64,000 nucleotides of DNA from contig NZ_PHHE01000001.1 in assembly GCF_002813455.1 (NCBI RefSeq), forward strand, positions 2,666,001-2,730,000. The letters run 5' to 3'. Under the pieces are notes generated by a model. That model was not told the origin of the DNA. It ran no database searches and saw nothing but the letters and a program-made list of their open reading frames with translations. Both the position numbers and the translations under genes were made by a program. Origin of the DNA: Pseudomonas baetica. GTDB lineage: Bacteria; Pseudomonadota; Gammaproteobacteria; Pseudomonadales; Pseudomonadaceae. Positions 9,032-21,300 of this stretch are shown in pieces (the stretch's first letter is position 1; each line of letters begins with the position of its first letter).

Positions 9032-9897
9032 GAGTCACGGCGAGCGCTGAATTCATGCTGGAGCCAGCCTTTTTCCCCGTCGAGCCGAACAAGGACGCCG
9101 GCACCAGCCGCGATTCCATCGGCCTCGGCCAACGCGTCGGCCCGGGGCTCGATACCCGCCACGGCACGATCCTGACACTTGAAGACATCAGCGTCAGCTT
9201 CGACGGCTTCCGCGCATTGAACAATCTCAACCTGTACATCGGCGTCGGCGAGCTGCGCTGCATCATCGGCCCCAACGGCGCCGGTAAAACCACGCTGATG
9301 GACGTGATCACCGGCAAGACCCGCCCCAGCCATGGCAAGGCGTGGTTCGGCGAAACCCTCGACCTGACGCAGATGAGCGAAGTGCAGATCGCCCAGGCCG
9401 GCATCGGTCGCAAGTTCCAAAAGCCGACGGTGTTTGAAGCGCTGAGTGTGTTTGAAAACCTCGAACTGGCGCAGAAGACCGACAAGTCGGTGTGGGCCAG
9501 TTTGCGCGCACGGTTGAGTGGTGAGCAGAAAGACCGCATCAGCGAAGTGCTGGAGACGATTCGCCTGACCACTTCGGTCAATCGCCCGGCGGGGTTGTTG
9601 TCTCACGGGCAGAAGCAGTTTCTCGAGATCGGCATGTTGCTGATGCAAGACCCGCAACTGTTGCTGCTCGATGAGCCGGTGGCGGGGATGACCGATGCCG
9701 AAACCGAGTTCACCGCCGAGTTGTTCAAGAGTCTGGCCGGCAAGCATTCGCTGATGGTGGTGGAACATGACATGGGCTTTGTCGGCTCGATTGCCGACCA
9801 TGTGACCGTGTTGCACCAGGGCAGCGTACTGGCCGAAGGATCGCTTGAGCAGGTGCAGGAAAACGAGCGAGTGATCGAGGTTTACCTCGGCCGCTGA
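9028..9897 (+). CDS. urtD: Urea ABC transporter ATP-binding protein UrtD
   Basis: A 289-aa ATPase of the LivG type. Residues 1-45 are an unusually long, poorly structured leader before the ATPase fold begins at ILTLEDISVSFDG. Walker A is GPNGAGKTT near 84, the signature is LLSHGQKQFLEIG near 190, and Walker B is LLLLDEPVAGM near 211. A downstream start just before the fold is possible, but the ATGA overlap with urtC favours this one. It pairs with UrtE to drive urea import. Confidence 0.94.
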   Translation: MRVTASAEFMLEPAFFPVEPNKDAGTSRDSIGLGQRVGPGLDTRHGTILTLEDISVSFDGFRALNNLNLYIGVGELRCIIGPNGAGKTTLMDVITGKTRPSHGKAWFGETLDLTQMSEVQIAQAGIGRKFQKPTVFEALSVFENLELAQKTDKSVWASLRARLSGEQKDRISEVLETIRLTTSVNRPAGLLSHGQKQFLEIGMLLMQDPQLLLLDEPVAGMTDAETEFTAELFKSLAGKHSLMVVEHDMGFVGSIADHVTVLHQGSVLAEGSLEQVQENERVIEVYLGR

Positions 9898-9917
9898 AAC
9901 TGCAAACACCTTTCCAA

Positions 9918-10007
9918 TGTGGGAGCGGGCTTGCTCGCGAATGCGGTGTGTCATTCAACGTTGATGGCGACTGATCCACCGCATTCGCGAGCAAGCCCGC
10001 TCCCACA
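9918..10007. repeat. REP pair, type A, between urtD and urtE
   Basis: Facing REP copies around a spacer with TCAACGTTGA. Placed inside the operon, in the only sizeable gap among urtBCDE. Confidence 0.9.
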
Positions 10008-10029
10008 GGGGATTTGAGGAGATCTGGAC

Positions 10030-10728
10030 ATGCTGCAAGTCGACAAGCTGCACCAGTACTACGGCGGTAGCCACATCCTGCGCGGCCTCACGTTTGACGT
10101 GAAGGTCGGCGAAGTCACCTGCCTGCTGGGCCGTAACGGCGTGGGCAAGACCACCCTGCTCAAATGCCTGATGGGTCTGTTGCCGGCCAAGGAAGGTGCG
10201 GTGAATTGGGAAGGCAAGCCAATCACCACGTTCAAGCCGCACCAACGGGTACACGCCGGCATCGCGTACGTGCCTCAGGGCCGGGAGATTTTCGGGCGGC
10301 TGACGGTGGAAGAAAACCTGCTGATGGGCCTGTCGCGTTTTCCCGGCTCCGAGGCCAAGGAAGTCCCGGCGTTCATCTACGAGTTGTTCCCGGTGCTGTT
10401 GCAAATGAAGCAGCGGCGCGGCGGTGACTTGTCTGGAGGCCAGCAACAACAACTCGCCATTGGTCGCGCACTGGCCAGCCGTCCGCGTTTGCTGATCCTC
10501 GACGAACCCACCGAAGGCATCCAGCCGTCGGTGATCAAGGAGATCGGCGCGGTGATCAAAAAACTCGCGGCTCGCGGCGACATGGCGATTCTGCTGGTCG
10601 AGCAGTTCTACGATTTCGCCGCCGAACTGGCCGATCAATACCTGGTGATGTCCCGGGGCGAGATCGTCCAGCAGGGCCGTGGAGAAAATATGGAGGCCGA
10701 GGGTGTGCGTGGGCTGGTAACCATCTAA
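10030..10728 (+). CDS. urtE: Urea ABC transporter ATP-binding protein UrtE
   Basis: A 232-aa LivF-type ATPase. Walker A GRNGVGKTT lies near residue 37, the signature LSGGQQQQLAIGRAL near 137 and Walker B LLILDEPTEGIQPSV near 157. GAGGAG lies just upstream of the start. It is the second nucleotide-binding subunit of the urea importer. ureD follows after 30 bases, so uptake and hydrolysis genes probably share a transcript. Confidence 0.95.
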   Translation: MLQVDKLHQYYGGSHILRGLTFDVKVGEVTCLLGRNGVGKTTLLKCLMGLLPAKEGAVNWEGKPITTFKPHQRVHAGIAYVPQGREIFGRLTVEENLLMGLSRFPGSEAKEVPAFIYELFPVLLQMKQRRGGDLSGGQQQQLAIGRALASRPRLLILDEPTEGIQPSVIKEIGAVIKKLAARGDMAILLVEQFYDFAAELADQYLVMSRGEIVQQGRGENMEAEGVRGLVTI

Positions 10729-10758
10729 CCTGTAGCTTCCTAACGATAATTAGAAAAT

Positions 10759-11598
10759 ATGAACTCGACTGTCTCACCTGCCCTGTTTACCCCGAGCTGG
10801 CACGCCGAGCTGGAACTGGCCTACGCCCGTTTCGGCGACTGCACGCGCCCGGTCATGCGCCGCCACCTCGGCCCGCTGCGGGTGCAAAAGCATCTGTACG
10901 CCGAGGGCCCTGAAGTCTGTCAGCACATCATCGTCCATCCACCAGGTGGCATTGCCGGCGGTGATCGGCTCAATATCAGCGCCCGTATCGAACAGGACGC
11001 CTGGGCACAGATCACCAGCCCCGGCGCAGCCAAGTGGTATCGCGCGGCGGGGCCCGCTTATCAGAAGCTCGACTTGCAGGTGGCTTGCGGGGCGACGCTG
11101 GAATGGTTGCCGCAAGAGACCATCGTTTACAGCGCCGCCCAGGCAGAGCTCACCACGTCGATTGATCTGGAGGGCGACGCCCGACTGTTCTACTGGGACG
11201 TGGTGGCGCCGGGTCGACCGGCCAGTGGCGAGCGTTTCGATCTCGGGCACTTTCAATCGCACCTGGATATTCGTCGCGATGGCCGGTTGCTCTGGCATGA
11301 ACGCCAGCGCATTGTCGGTGGTGACGGTTTGCTTGATTCGCCGATCGGGCTGGACGGGCAACCGGTGTTTGCGACGTTGCTGGTGACTGGCGAAATTGAT
11401 GCTGAACTGCTTGAGCGTTGTCGTTCGCTGGGGCATGAAGTGCGCGGGGATCTGACGCAGTTGCCGGGGTTGTTGGTGGCTCGTTGTCTGGCCAGTGAGG
11501 CATTACTCGCTCGCGCCTGGCTTATTGATCTTTGGCGTTTGCTACGCCCGGTGCTGCTCGGCCGCGAAGCTATGCCGCCCCGAATCTGGAACACCTGA
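10759..11598 (+). CDS. ureD: Urease accessory protein UreD
   Basis: A 279-aa cytoplasmic chaperone that docks on the UreABC apoenzyme and, with UreF and UreG, delivers nickel. Family features visible are [19 protein letters not shown] near residue 33 and [12 protein letters not shown] near 56. The segment before the start is A/T-rich with no strong ribosome-binding site, so translation may be modest, as suits an accessory protein. ureA follows across a REP pair. The other accessory genes, ureEFG, lie 33 kb away. Confidence 0.95.
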   Translation: MNSTVSPALFTPSWHAELELAYARFGDCTRPVMRRHLGPLRVQKHLYAEGPEVCQHIIVHPPGGIAGGDRLNISARIEQDAWAQITSPGAAKWYRAAGPAYQKLDLQVACGATLEWLPQETIVYSAAQAELTTSIDLEGDARLFYWDVVAPGRPASGERFDLGHFQSHLDIRRDGRLLWHERQRIVGGDGLLDSPIGLDGQPVFATLLVTGEIDAELLERCRSLGHEVRGDLTQLPGLLVARCLASEALLARAWLIDLWRLLRPVLLGREAMPPRIWNT

Positions 11599-11611
11599 AA
11601 TGCATTCCAAC

Positions 11612-11700
11612 TGTGGGAGCGGGCTTGCTCGCGAAGGCGGCGTGTCATTCACACAGATGCTGGCTGACCTACCGCTTTCGCGAGCAAGCCCGCTCCCACA
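11612..11700. repeat. REP pair, type A, between ureD and ureA
   Basis: Facing REP copies filling most of the gap between the accessory gene and the first structural urease gene. Confidence 0.9.
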
Positions 11701-11745
11701 GGGGATTTGTGCACATTTTTCAATCTGCTCTGATGGAACCCCACA

Positions 11746-12048
11746 ATGGACCTGACCCCACGCGAAAAAGACAAGCTGCTGATCTTCACCGCCGGCCTCG
11801 TCGCCGAGCGCCGACTGGCACGCGGTGTGAAGCTCAACTACCCGGAAGCCATGGCCTACATCTCCGCCGCGCTACTCGAAGGTGCGCGTGACGGCCAGAC
11901 CGTGGCCGAGCTGATGCACTTCGGCACGACGCTGCTTTCGCGCGAGCAAGTGATGGAAGGCATCCCGGAAATGATCCCGGAGATCCAGGTCGAAGCGACG
12001 TTCCCCGATGGCACCAAACTGGTCACCGTCCACCAACCGATCATCTGA
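11746..12048 (+). CDS. ureA: Urease gamma subunit UreA
   Basis: A 100-aa structural subunit, the usual length. It starts [20 protein letters not shown] and ends with [14 protein letters not shown], both family signatures. With UreB and UreC it forms the (alpha-beta-gamma)3 enzyme that hydrolyses urea to ammonia and CO2. It is separated from ureB by two acetyltransferase genes, an arrangement typical of Pseudomonas. Confidence 0.97.
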   Translation: MDLTPREKDKLLIFTAGLVAERRLARGVKLNYPEAMAYISAALLEGARDGQTVAELMHFGTTLLSREQVMEGIPEMIPEIQVEATFPDGTKLVTVHQPII

Positions 12049-12057
12049 GGCCGCGCC

Positions 12058-13129
<1,072 letters not shown>

Positions 13130-13130
<1 letters not shown>

Positions 13131-13435
13131 TGATTCCCGGTGAATACCAGATCCAGCCCGGCGACATCGAACTCAACGTCGGCCGCCGCACGGTCAGCCT
13201 GAAAGTCGCCAACAGCGGCGACCGGCCGATCCAGGTGGGTTCGCACTATCACTTTTTCGAAACCAACGATGCGCTGACGTTTGATCGAGCGGCCAGCCGT
13301 GGCATGCGCCTGAACATACCGGCCGGCACGGCAGTGCGCTTCGAGCCGGGGCAGAGCCGCGAGGTGGAACTGGTCGATTACGCCGGGCATCGGCGGGTGT
13401 TCGGCTTTGCCGGGCGGGTCATGGGTGATCTTTAA
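13130..13435 (+). CDS. ureB: Urease beta subunit UreB
   Basis: A 101-aa subunit with the family start [19 protein letters not shown] and the conserved [29 protein letters not shown] and GFAGRVMG motifs. The start overlaps the preceding stop codon (TGATG). It caps the UreC active-site domain. A longer upstream frame exists but lies wholly within the acetyltransferase gene and is not used. Confidence 0.97.
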
Positions 13436-13457
13436 CGGATGTGGAGTCCGCTGCGGC

Positions 13458-13543
13458 CCCTTCGCGAGCAAGCCCGCTCCCACAGTTGATCGCATTTCAA
13501 CTGAAGGAACGCGAGCGAATGTGGGAGCGGGCTTGCTCGCGAA
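13458..13543. repeat. REP pair, type A, between ureB and ureC
   Basis: Here the two REP copies point outward instead of inward (CGCGAGCAAGCCCGC first, GCGGGCTTGCTCGCG second). It separates the small from the large structural subunit gene. Confidence 0.88.
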
Positions 13544-13595
13544 TCTGTGAGCGCAGCGAACAGTCTCAAAACCAATTGAATCTCAAGGCATGCCC

Positions 13596-15296
13596 ATGAA
13601 AATCTCCAGACAAGCCTACGCCGACATGTTCGGCCCCACCGTCGGCGACAAGGTGCGCCTGGCCGATACCGAGCTGTGGATCGAGGTCGAGAAAGACTTC
13701 ACCACCTACGGCGAAGAAGTGAAATTCGGCGGTGGCAAGGTCATCCGCGACGGTCAGGGCCAAAGCCAGTTGCTCGCCGCCGAAGTGGTCGACACCCTGA
13801 TCACCAACGCGCTGATCATCGATCACTGGGGCATCGTCAAAGCCGACGTCGGCCTCAAGGACGGACGCATCGCCGCGATCGGCAAGGCCGGCAATCCGGA
13901 TGTGCAGCCGAACGTGAACATCGCCATCGGCGCCAGCACCGAAGTGATCGCCGGCGAAGGCATGATCCTCACCGCTGGCGGCATCGACACGCACATCCAC
14001 TTCATCTGCCCGCAGCAGATCGAAGAAGCGCTGATGAGCGGCGTCACCACCATGATCGGCGGCGGCACGGGCCCGGCCACCGGCACCAATGCGACCACTT
14101 GCACCTCGGGCCCTTGGCACCTGGCACGCATGCTTCAGGCCGCCGATGCCTTCCCGATGAACATCGGCCTGACCGGCAAGGGCAACGCCAGTCTGCCGGA
14201 GCCGTTGATCGAACAGGTCAAGGCCGGCGCCATCGGCCTCAAGCTGCACGAAGACTGGGGCACCACCCCGGCGAGCATCGACAACTGCCTGACTGTCGCC
14301 GACCAGTTCGACGTGCAGGTGGCGATCCACACCGACACCCTCAACGAATCCGGTTTCGTCGAAACCACCCTCGGCGCATTCAAGGGTCGCACCATCCACA
14401 CCTATCACACCGAAGGTGCCGGCGGCGGCCACGCGCCGGACATCATCAAGGCCTGCGGCTTCCCCAACGTGCTGCCAAGTTCGACCAACCCGACCCGGCC
14501 GTTCACCCGCAACACCATCGACGAACACCTCGACATGCTGATGGTCTGCCACCACCTCGACCCGAGCATTGCCGAAGACGTGGCTTTCGCCGAGAGCCGC
14601 ATCCGCCGCGAGACGATTGCCGCCGAAGACATCCTCCACGACCTCGGCGCGTTCTCGATGATCAGCTCCGACAGTCAGGCCATGGGCCGCGTCGGCGAAG
14701 TCATCACGCGCACCTGGCAGACCGCCGACAAAATGAAAAAACAGCGCGGTCCGCTGCCACAGGACGGCGCAGGCAACGACAACTTCCGCGCCAAACGTTA
14801 CATCGCCAAGTACACGATCAACCCGGCGATCACCCATGGCATCAGCCATGAAGTCGGCTCGATCGAGGTGGGCAAATGGGCGGATCTGGTGCTCTGGCGT
14901 CCGGCGTTTTTTGGCGTCAAACCGACGCTGATTCTCAAGGGCGGCGCCATTGCGGCGAGCCTGATGGGTGATGTAAATGCATCGATCCCGACACCGCAAC
15001 CGGTGCACTACCGCCCGATGTTCGCCAGCTACGGCGGTTCGCTGCACGCCACCAGCCTGACCTTCATCAGTCAGGCCGCGCAGGAAGCCGGATTGCCCGA
15101 AGCCTTGGGCCTGAAGAAAAAAATCGCGGTGGTCAAAGGCTGCCGCGACGTGCAGAAAACCGACCTGATCCACAACGATTACCTGCCGAACATCGACGTC
15201 GACCCACAGACCTATCAGGTCAAGGCCGACGGCGTGTTGTTGTGGTGCGAACCTGCAGACGTGCTGCCAATGGCCCAGCGTTACTTTTTGTTTTGA
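13596..15296 (+). CDS. ureC: Urease alpha subunit UreC
   Basis: The 566-aa catalytic subunit, the normal length, with a dinuclear nickel site. Nickel ligands are visible: His133 and His135 in DTHIHF, the carbamylated Lys216 in GLKLHEDWG, histidines in VAIHTDT and [17 protein letters not shown], and Asp in SSDSQAMGR. The mobile-flap motif is MVCHHLD. The ATG at 13596 is preferred over one six bases earlier because AAGG is seven bases upstream of it. An intrinsic terminator follows, closing the cluster. Confidence 0.97.
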   Translation: MKISRQAYADMFGPTVGDKVRLADTELWIEVEKDFTTYGEEVKFGGGKVIRDGQGQSQLLAAEVVDTLITNALIIDHWGIVKADVGLKDGRIAAIGKAGNPDVQPNVNIAIGASTEVIAGEGMILTAGGIDTHIHFICPQQIEEALMSGVTTMIGGGTGPATGTNATTCTSGPWHLARMLQAADAFPMNIGLTGKGNASLPEPLIEQVKAGAIGLKLHEDWGTTPASIDNCLTVADQFDVQVAIHTDTLNESGFVETTLGAFKGRTIHTYHTEGAGGGHAPDIIKACGFPNVLPSSTNPTRPFTRNTIDEHLDMLMVCHHLDPSIAEDVAFAESRIRRETIAAEDILHDLGAFSMISSDSQAMGRVGEVITRTWQTADKMKKQRGPLPQDGAGNDNFRAKRYIAKYTINPAITHGISHEVGSIEVGKWADLVLWRPAFFGVKPTLILKGGAIAASLMGDVNASIPTPQPVHYRPMFASYGGSLHATSLTFISQAAQEAGLPEALGLKKKIAVVKGCRDVQKTDLIHNDYLPNIDVDPQTYQVKADGVLLWCEPADVLPMAQRYFLF

Positions 15297-15310
15297 ACCG
15301 CTGAGCCATG

Positions 15311-15347
15311 AAAAAGCCCGAAGATCTGATGACCTCCGGGCTTTTTT
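15311..15347. terminator. Bidirectional intrinsic terminator
   Basis: AAAAAGCCCG and CGGGCTTTTTT flank a 16-base loop. It has T-runs on both strands, so it can end both ureC and the convergent effector gene. A small extra hairpin (TCACCTC/GAGGTGA) lies just beyond it. Confidence 0.85.
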
Positions 15348-15387
15348 GCATCACCTCACAGGAGGTGAAACCGGTTTTACAGCGAGC

Positions 15388-18300
15388 TTAGAACGGATGC
15401 CTGAGCAGTTCCTCACGGGTCAACGTCTCAATCAGCACAGCCTCCTCGATCTGCAACTGCACATCCAGGTCCTGGGTCTGTGCCTCGAAATCCGCTTTTG
15501 ACATGGCCCCCGCTTGATAGCTTTCACGCAGGACGCTCATCTGCTCCTGATAGGGTTCGCGCTGGCGTTCGAATTGCGGTCGGTTGGCATCGGTGTTCAC
15601 CACATAATCCTTCCAGAAATCTTTCGCCAGCAACGACTGAAGTTCTTCAGCCGAATTATCCAGCGCCACCACCCGGTTGTACGCTTGATCAAGCATCGCC
15701 GGCGTAACCCGAGCCAGCCCGGTAAACCGCACTTGCTGCGGCTGTCCCGGCAGGCCGAGACGATCCTTGAGGCCGAAGCGGTAGGCGAGCCTGATTTCGA
15801 CCTCTTCGAGCAGGGCAATTCGTTCTGCCTTTTGTTCGGACGACAAGCCCGGCGTGTCGTTGATCGCCGTCGTACGTTGGTCGATGTCCGCCAGCGCGAT
15901 CTTTTCGACCTCTTCCAGTCGAAACAACCCCCTGGACAACTTCAGCAAAGCCGGCGCGTTTTCCCCTTGCACCGCCAGTGCTCTGGCCCGATACACCAGG
16001 GTCATGACCTCCATATTGCTGAACGACAACGCTGCACGATCAATACAGGCCGGGCGCCCCGCCCACTCGAACATTTCCTTGCGCAGTGCCTGCGAGGCCG
16101 GGGTTGGTTCGGTGATGCTGTCGATCACAGTCCACACGCGCTGCTGCAGGTCAGGGTAAGCCGCCCCTCCCACCTGAAGGTCATTGAGCACTCGAAGGAA
16201 GCCGTCAGCGTCAGGTTGACCGGTCAACATCTGCCATTGACGCTGTCTGCCGGCCAACTGATCCGCCGGCAGGTTTGTGCTCCAGCGCTGCAGACCGGTC
16301 AAGGGCTCAGGCCCGACTACCCGCCCTGGAGCCTGATAGACGAAAGCCCCCGGCACCCTGCGCTGCCAAAGATCCGGCCGCTCGCGCTCAAGCCGATCCC
16401 AATAGGCTTGAACCTGTTGCTGGGCGACTTCAGTTAACGGGTTACCGGTCAGGGTGGTCATGTTGTTCAACCGCGCCACGTGCTCCAGGCGCTCCGCGGT
16501 GGGCGCGACGAGTGCCTGCGGAAGGCTGCTGATCTGGTTGTTGCGCAAATGGATGCTGTCGAGCAGCGGTTGTTCGTCCAGCCCGACCGGCCAGGTATCG
16601 ACCCCTGCCGAGTTGAGGAAAACCGAGCGCATGTCGGTGATCCGGCTGAAATCCGGCAACCGGCCCAGCGGGTTATCCGACAGGTTCAAAGCCCTGAGGG
16701 TTGTGCGTTCCGCCAACAAGCTGGCCGTTTCAACGCTCAGTTGAATGCGGTTCTGTTGCAGAAACAAGCGGGTCAGGCCATGCATTTGGGCCAAGGCAGG
16801 CGGTATCTCGGTCAGCTGATTGCTCGACATGTCCAGCCAGCGCACCCCTCTGAAACGCGCCAGAAATCCTTCTGGGGAAACACTCAGCCCCATGTTGTTC
16901 AGTTTCAGCGAACCGACGTGGCTGAAGTCGGCTTCAAGATCCGGCACGCTGTCGAGCGTCTGCCCGCTCAGGTCCAGCTCATGACCGATCGGGGTACCGT
17001 CAACGGCATTGCGCTTGGGCGATTGCCGCCTCCAGCAATTGCGAATACGGTCGGCCGCTTCGTAACGGCTGGCCAGGCCAGTGAAATCCTGACGCTGCCC
17101 GGCGCGGACGTAGCGTTGCCGAGCACCACCGCCCGAAAACGCCCAGGCCGACAGCTGCTGGTTCAGCGTCTGGTATTCACTTTCCAGGCGCAGCAGTTGT
17201 GCATCGACTTCACTGTCGCCGCCAAGGGTCAGCAGAAACGCCGCGGTCTCTTGCGCGCTGAAGCCGGGATACAACTGCCGGACCCGCGCCGGTAGCGGGT
17301 CTTCAAGCATGAACGCGTCGTCCGGCCAGCCCGCCAGCAACGACGGGTGGGCCTGTGCCAGAGCGTTTCGATAATCGATGAGCTGTTGCCGTACCTGGCG
17401 TGGGAACGGGTTGGCGTCCAGCAGCGTGCCACGGTTGATGCGGGCAACCACCTCGGCATGATCCGGCTGGGGGGAAAGGTGTTCAAGAGGCACTTCGGTC
17501 AGTTGATTGCCGCGCAAATCGAGGTGCTGCAGCCCGGCCAGAGACGCGGTGCCCTTGGGCCACTGCCGGATGCCCGTCGAATACAGATTGATCTTCTTGA
17601 GCTGGGGCATCGCACTGAAGTCCGGAGATATCCCCAACGGATTGAGCTGCAGGTCAAGCTCTTCAAGCTGACTCATGGCACCGAGCAGGGCAACGCTGCG
17701 CGGATCCAGACGCAGGTCTGATTGGTGAAAACTGAAGTGGGTAAGCCCTTTCATTTCACCGAGGGCCTCAGGTAGAGGACGCAGACCTTGGGTTTGATAC
17801 AACGTCAGTTTCTTCACCCCGGTAAAACTTCTGAGGAACCCATCGACGTTGTCGACCGCCGACAACTCAAGGGTTTCGACATGCCTGAAGTCTGCGCTCA
17901 GTGTCGGCAGTTTTATCTGCGCACTGATGCGCAAGAACGCGCTGCTCTGCCGCCGCCAACACCGTTTGAGCAGACTGGCGGTTTCGTCATAACGCAGCCT
18001 CGCGAGCGTGCCATCCAGCGAGGCACGGTCGGTTGCCGAGCGCTGTGTTTGAACCCACGTATCCAGCTCACTTTTGAGTGTCCTGTACTCGACTTCGTAA
18101 CGCTCCAGGCCGCCACGAACATTCTCCCCCAACGACTGCAAGAAGGTCTCGACCTGCGCCTCGTTGAAGTCGGGGTACAGTTTGAGCACCCGCGCTCGGG
18201 GGCTGCGCAAAAAGTTAAGCAAGTGCGGCCCGGTCGGTAGCGGGCCACCGCCCAACAGCTTGACCCCCGGCTCGACCGTTGGCTTGAACACTCGATGAGC

Positions 18301-21300
18301 CTGCAGCGTTTTTCGAAACAGGTCGCGCGGCAACGGGTTTTGCTGCACCGCCCGGCGCAGCTTGTCGGCATCCTCCAGATTGAACCCGAGAGCCTGCCGC
18401 TCAGCCGGCGACAACGCCTGCAGGACCGAAGCATAGAGATTGCGCGAAGACGCCCCGGTGAAGGCGGATTGCTCATCCACCACCAGCGTGGCCCGCAACG
18501 GACTCTCAGGGTTGCCAAGGGTGTCGAGCAGACGTCCCGTTACGCCATACTCGCGTAACGCCAGATGCATCTCCTGCGGCCAGCCCGGCAAAGCTTGCAG
18601 GCTGTGCAAGGCCAGGCGTTCGCTGTCAGGGCCGGATGACGGGTCGAGGTAGAGGCCTTCGTAGGCGCGTGACAGGCGCTGTTCCTGGAGCGCTTGCTCG
18701 GCTTGCTGGTAAAGGCGCCGCGGCAAGGGGCCGGGCTTTTTCAGCAGGGCCAGCTCCTCCTCGGTCGCAGTGGCGAGTAGGCGTTCGACCATAATGGTCG
18801 CCAGTTTGGGAAAGACCGCTTTTGCCCGCAATACCGCCGGGGCGGTGCTGGCATCCTGTTCGCCGTACAGCAACTCGAACAGCGACTGTTTACGGCTTCG
18901 CACCCTGCGGGCGATCTCCTTGCGCAACTCGACCGCGCGTTGCGCAAGCGTCATCGCGGGCGTACCCGGAACCTCGGCGAGGTCGACATTGTTCACCTTC
19001 AGCATCTCCAGTAATGACGGGAGCATGCTGCCCTGCTTCGCCGCTTGATCACTCACGGAAAAAACCAGCCTGCGCGACGTCTCGGACGCTGCGAGCGTGT
19101 CCTCCCAGATCAGCGTGCCCCGGCTGTCCACCACCCGCAGGGCTTGCTCGGGCAACAAGGCCTGGGCGCGCATGACTCGAAATTGCAGGGCAATATCGGC
19201 TTGTGCGTAAACCCGCAGCTCGTCGCTGCCCATCTGGCGCCCGAAGGTTTCCAGCTCATCGCTGAGGCGGAACCGTGTGAGGGTGTCGGACAGTTGCGCC
19301 GTGGGGGGCAACTGGTCGACATGCAGGTGCCGTAACTGATCATGTTCAAGACCGCTGCTGATGCGCACCTGCTCCAGTTGCGTGTCAGTGAATGCCTCAG
19401 CCCGATAGCCCAGACGCCGCATCAGTGTTGTGCCTGCCCAGGTCAGCGGCTCTTCGGCCTCATGACGCCAGGCACCGGCACTGTTGTGCCGCAGACGCGG
19501 TTGATAGGCATCCGGCCGGCTGGGGTGCTGAATCCGGTACTGGCCGCTGTCGGCCTCCTGCCGGACGACATAGTGGCCGTCGTCCAGCGCCAGAATGTCC
19601 TGATGATCGAGGCGATGCAGGCCCAGTTCATTGGGTGTCGAGCCCGCCGGCAAGCGGATACCGGTCCGGTAGGGTTGCAGATCCGGTTTCCACAGGCGCT
19701 GTTTACCGTTAGGTAACGTGACCGGCTCCAGGCTGTCGACAACGGGCGGCGGTTTGAGCGCCTTGATTCGCGCGGCACCTTTGCCCACGCCGTGCATCAC
19801 CGCAATGAGCGCCAGATTCCCGGCAACGTCCGTCAGATGAGCCAGTGCTGCGCGGCGATCCCCCTCGCTCCATTCGATCGAGCCTTCAAACGTTTCATAC
19901 AGCAGTTGCCCGGCCATCACGCCGATCATCACTTCGCCCAGCACCGGAACGAACATCGATACGCCGTTGAGCACCAGCATGCCGATTTCCAGCAGCCTGG
20001 CGATTTTTTCGGCGCGCACCCGGGCATCGACGTCAGCCGTCGGCACCGCGTGATGCCGCGCGTCATCGATGATCTTGTCACGACTCAACTGATACAGATC
20101 CAGCCACAGGTCGGGGTTGTCCCCCCAAGGCGCGTTCGGCCCGCCACTGGTGGTTTTCAGGTAGGGATTGTCTTCGGGCTCCAGCCTGGAAGGCGACGCG
20201 GGGGGTAAATCGTTTGGCTTGAACAGGGCGCCGAGCGGGGTGACCGGTACCGCAATCTGCGCCAGCGGCGAGCGAATGCCGGCCAGTGGGTCGCCAGGCG
20301 AATCGGCCGCCGCACGGGTGAACTGGCTGAAATAGTAGGCGCGGTCCTTGTAGGCAACGAACTGGCTGAAGAAGCGCTGGAACGGCGTCGGTGTGCCGTC
20401 TCGCGGCAGCGCCGGATCGCGGGCGGTGAACTGGCGTTTGAGTTCTGCATCCATTTCATCGTAGGTGTAGCGCTTTAACGGATGCTCCGGATCATGCGGG
20501 ATGTAGAGGATCAGCTCATTGGAATAACGATATTTTTCACTGATGGAAAACAAGACGCAGCCGGTCATTCGCTTTTTCATCAGCCCGAAACGACGGAACC
20601 AGACCGGCACCCCGTCCACGGTCGGGTTCAGTTCGCCACCGATCACCGACAGGATCATCGTGTAGTCCTTGGGCTCGATGTCTTTCTTCAACAGGGCGAG
20701 TTCGGCCGCGGCACGCAGGGCATCTTTCTGACTGTTGACGAAGCGATGACGCAGCACCGCCTCGGCCACGGGATTGTCCAGCAGGAAACCCTTGAGGTAA
20801 GCCTGGTATTGGCCACCGATGTCGAGATCGCGGCACAGGGAAGTGAACTGCGCGACACTCAATGTCGTGTGCAGCTTGCGGTACTGGCCAGGCGAGACGT
20901 CTTCGAAAAGAAATCCGGATGATCGATGAAAGGCATTCGGCGTGCATTCTGCGGCTTCGAAGTTGTGCAGCGCCGCTTGCAGCAATGGCAGTTTCAAGGC
21001 TTCGAAGTGGCTGACTTCGACGCTGAACACACCCAACTCCACCGGCTTGTTCAGTTGAATGAAGGTTTTGTTCACGTCCAGCTCAACGGCAAACCGATCC
21101 TTCAGCGCCTTGCTCAGTAACGGCGCAGCGAAGGCATCAATGGGCTGCAGGTTGGCCATGCGTTGATCAAGCAGATTTTGCGAGGCGACACTGGCCGCAA
21201 AACACTGGTTCAGCGTCTGGCGTTGTTGCGCTGAAGCCGCCATATACCAATCAGGAAAAAACCCACCGGCGTTTTCCAGCGCGTCTCGCCGTTGGTCAGT

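Noticed and set aside
9028..9160. Later start for urtD just before the ATPase fold
   Set aside because: The ATGA overlap with urtC is a strong coupling signal, and no better ribosome-binding site is seen downstream.
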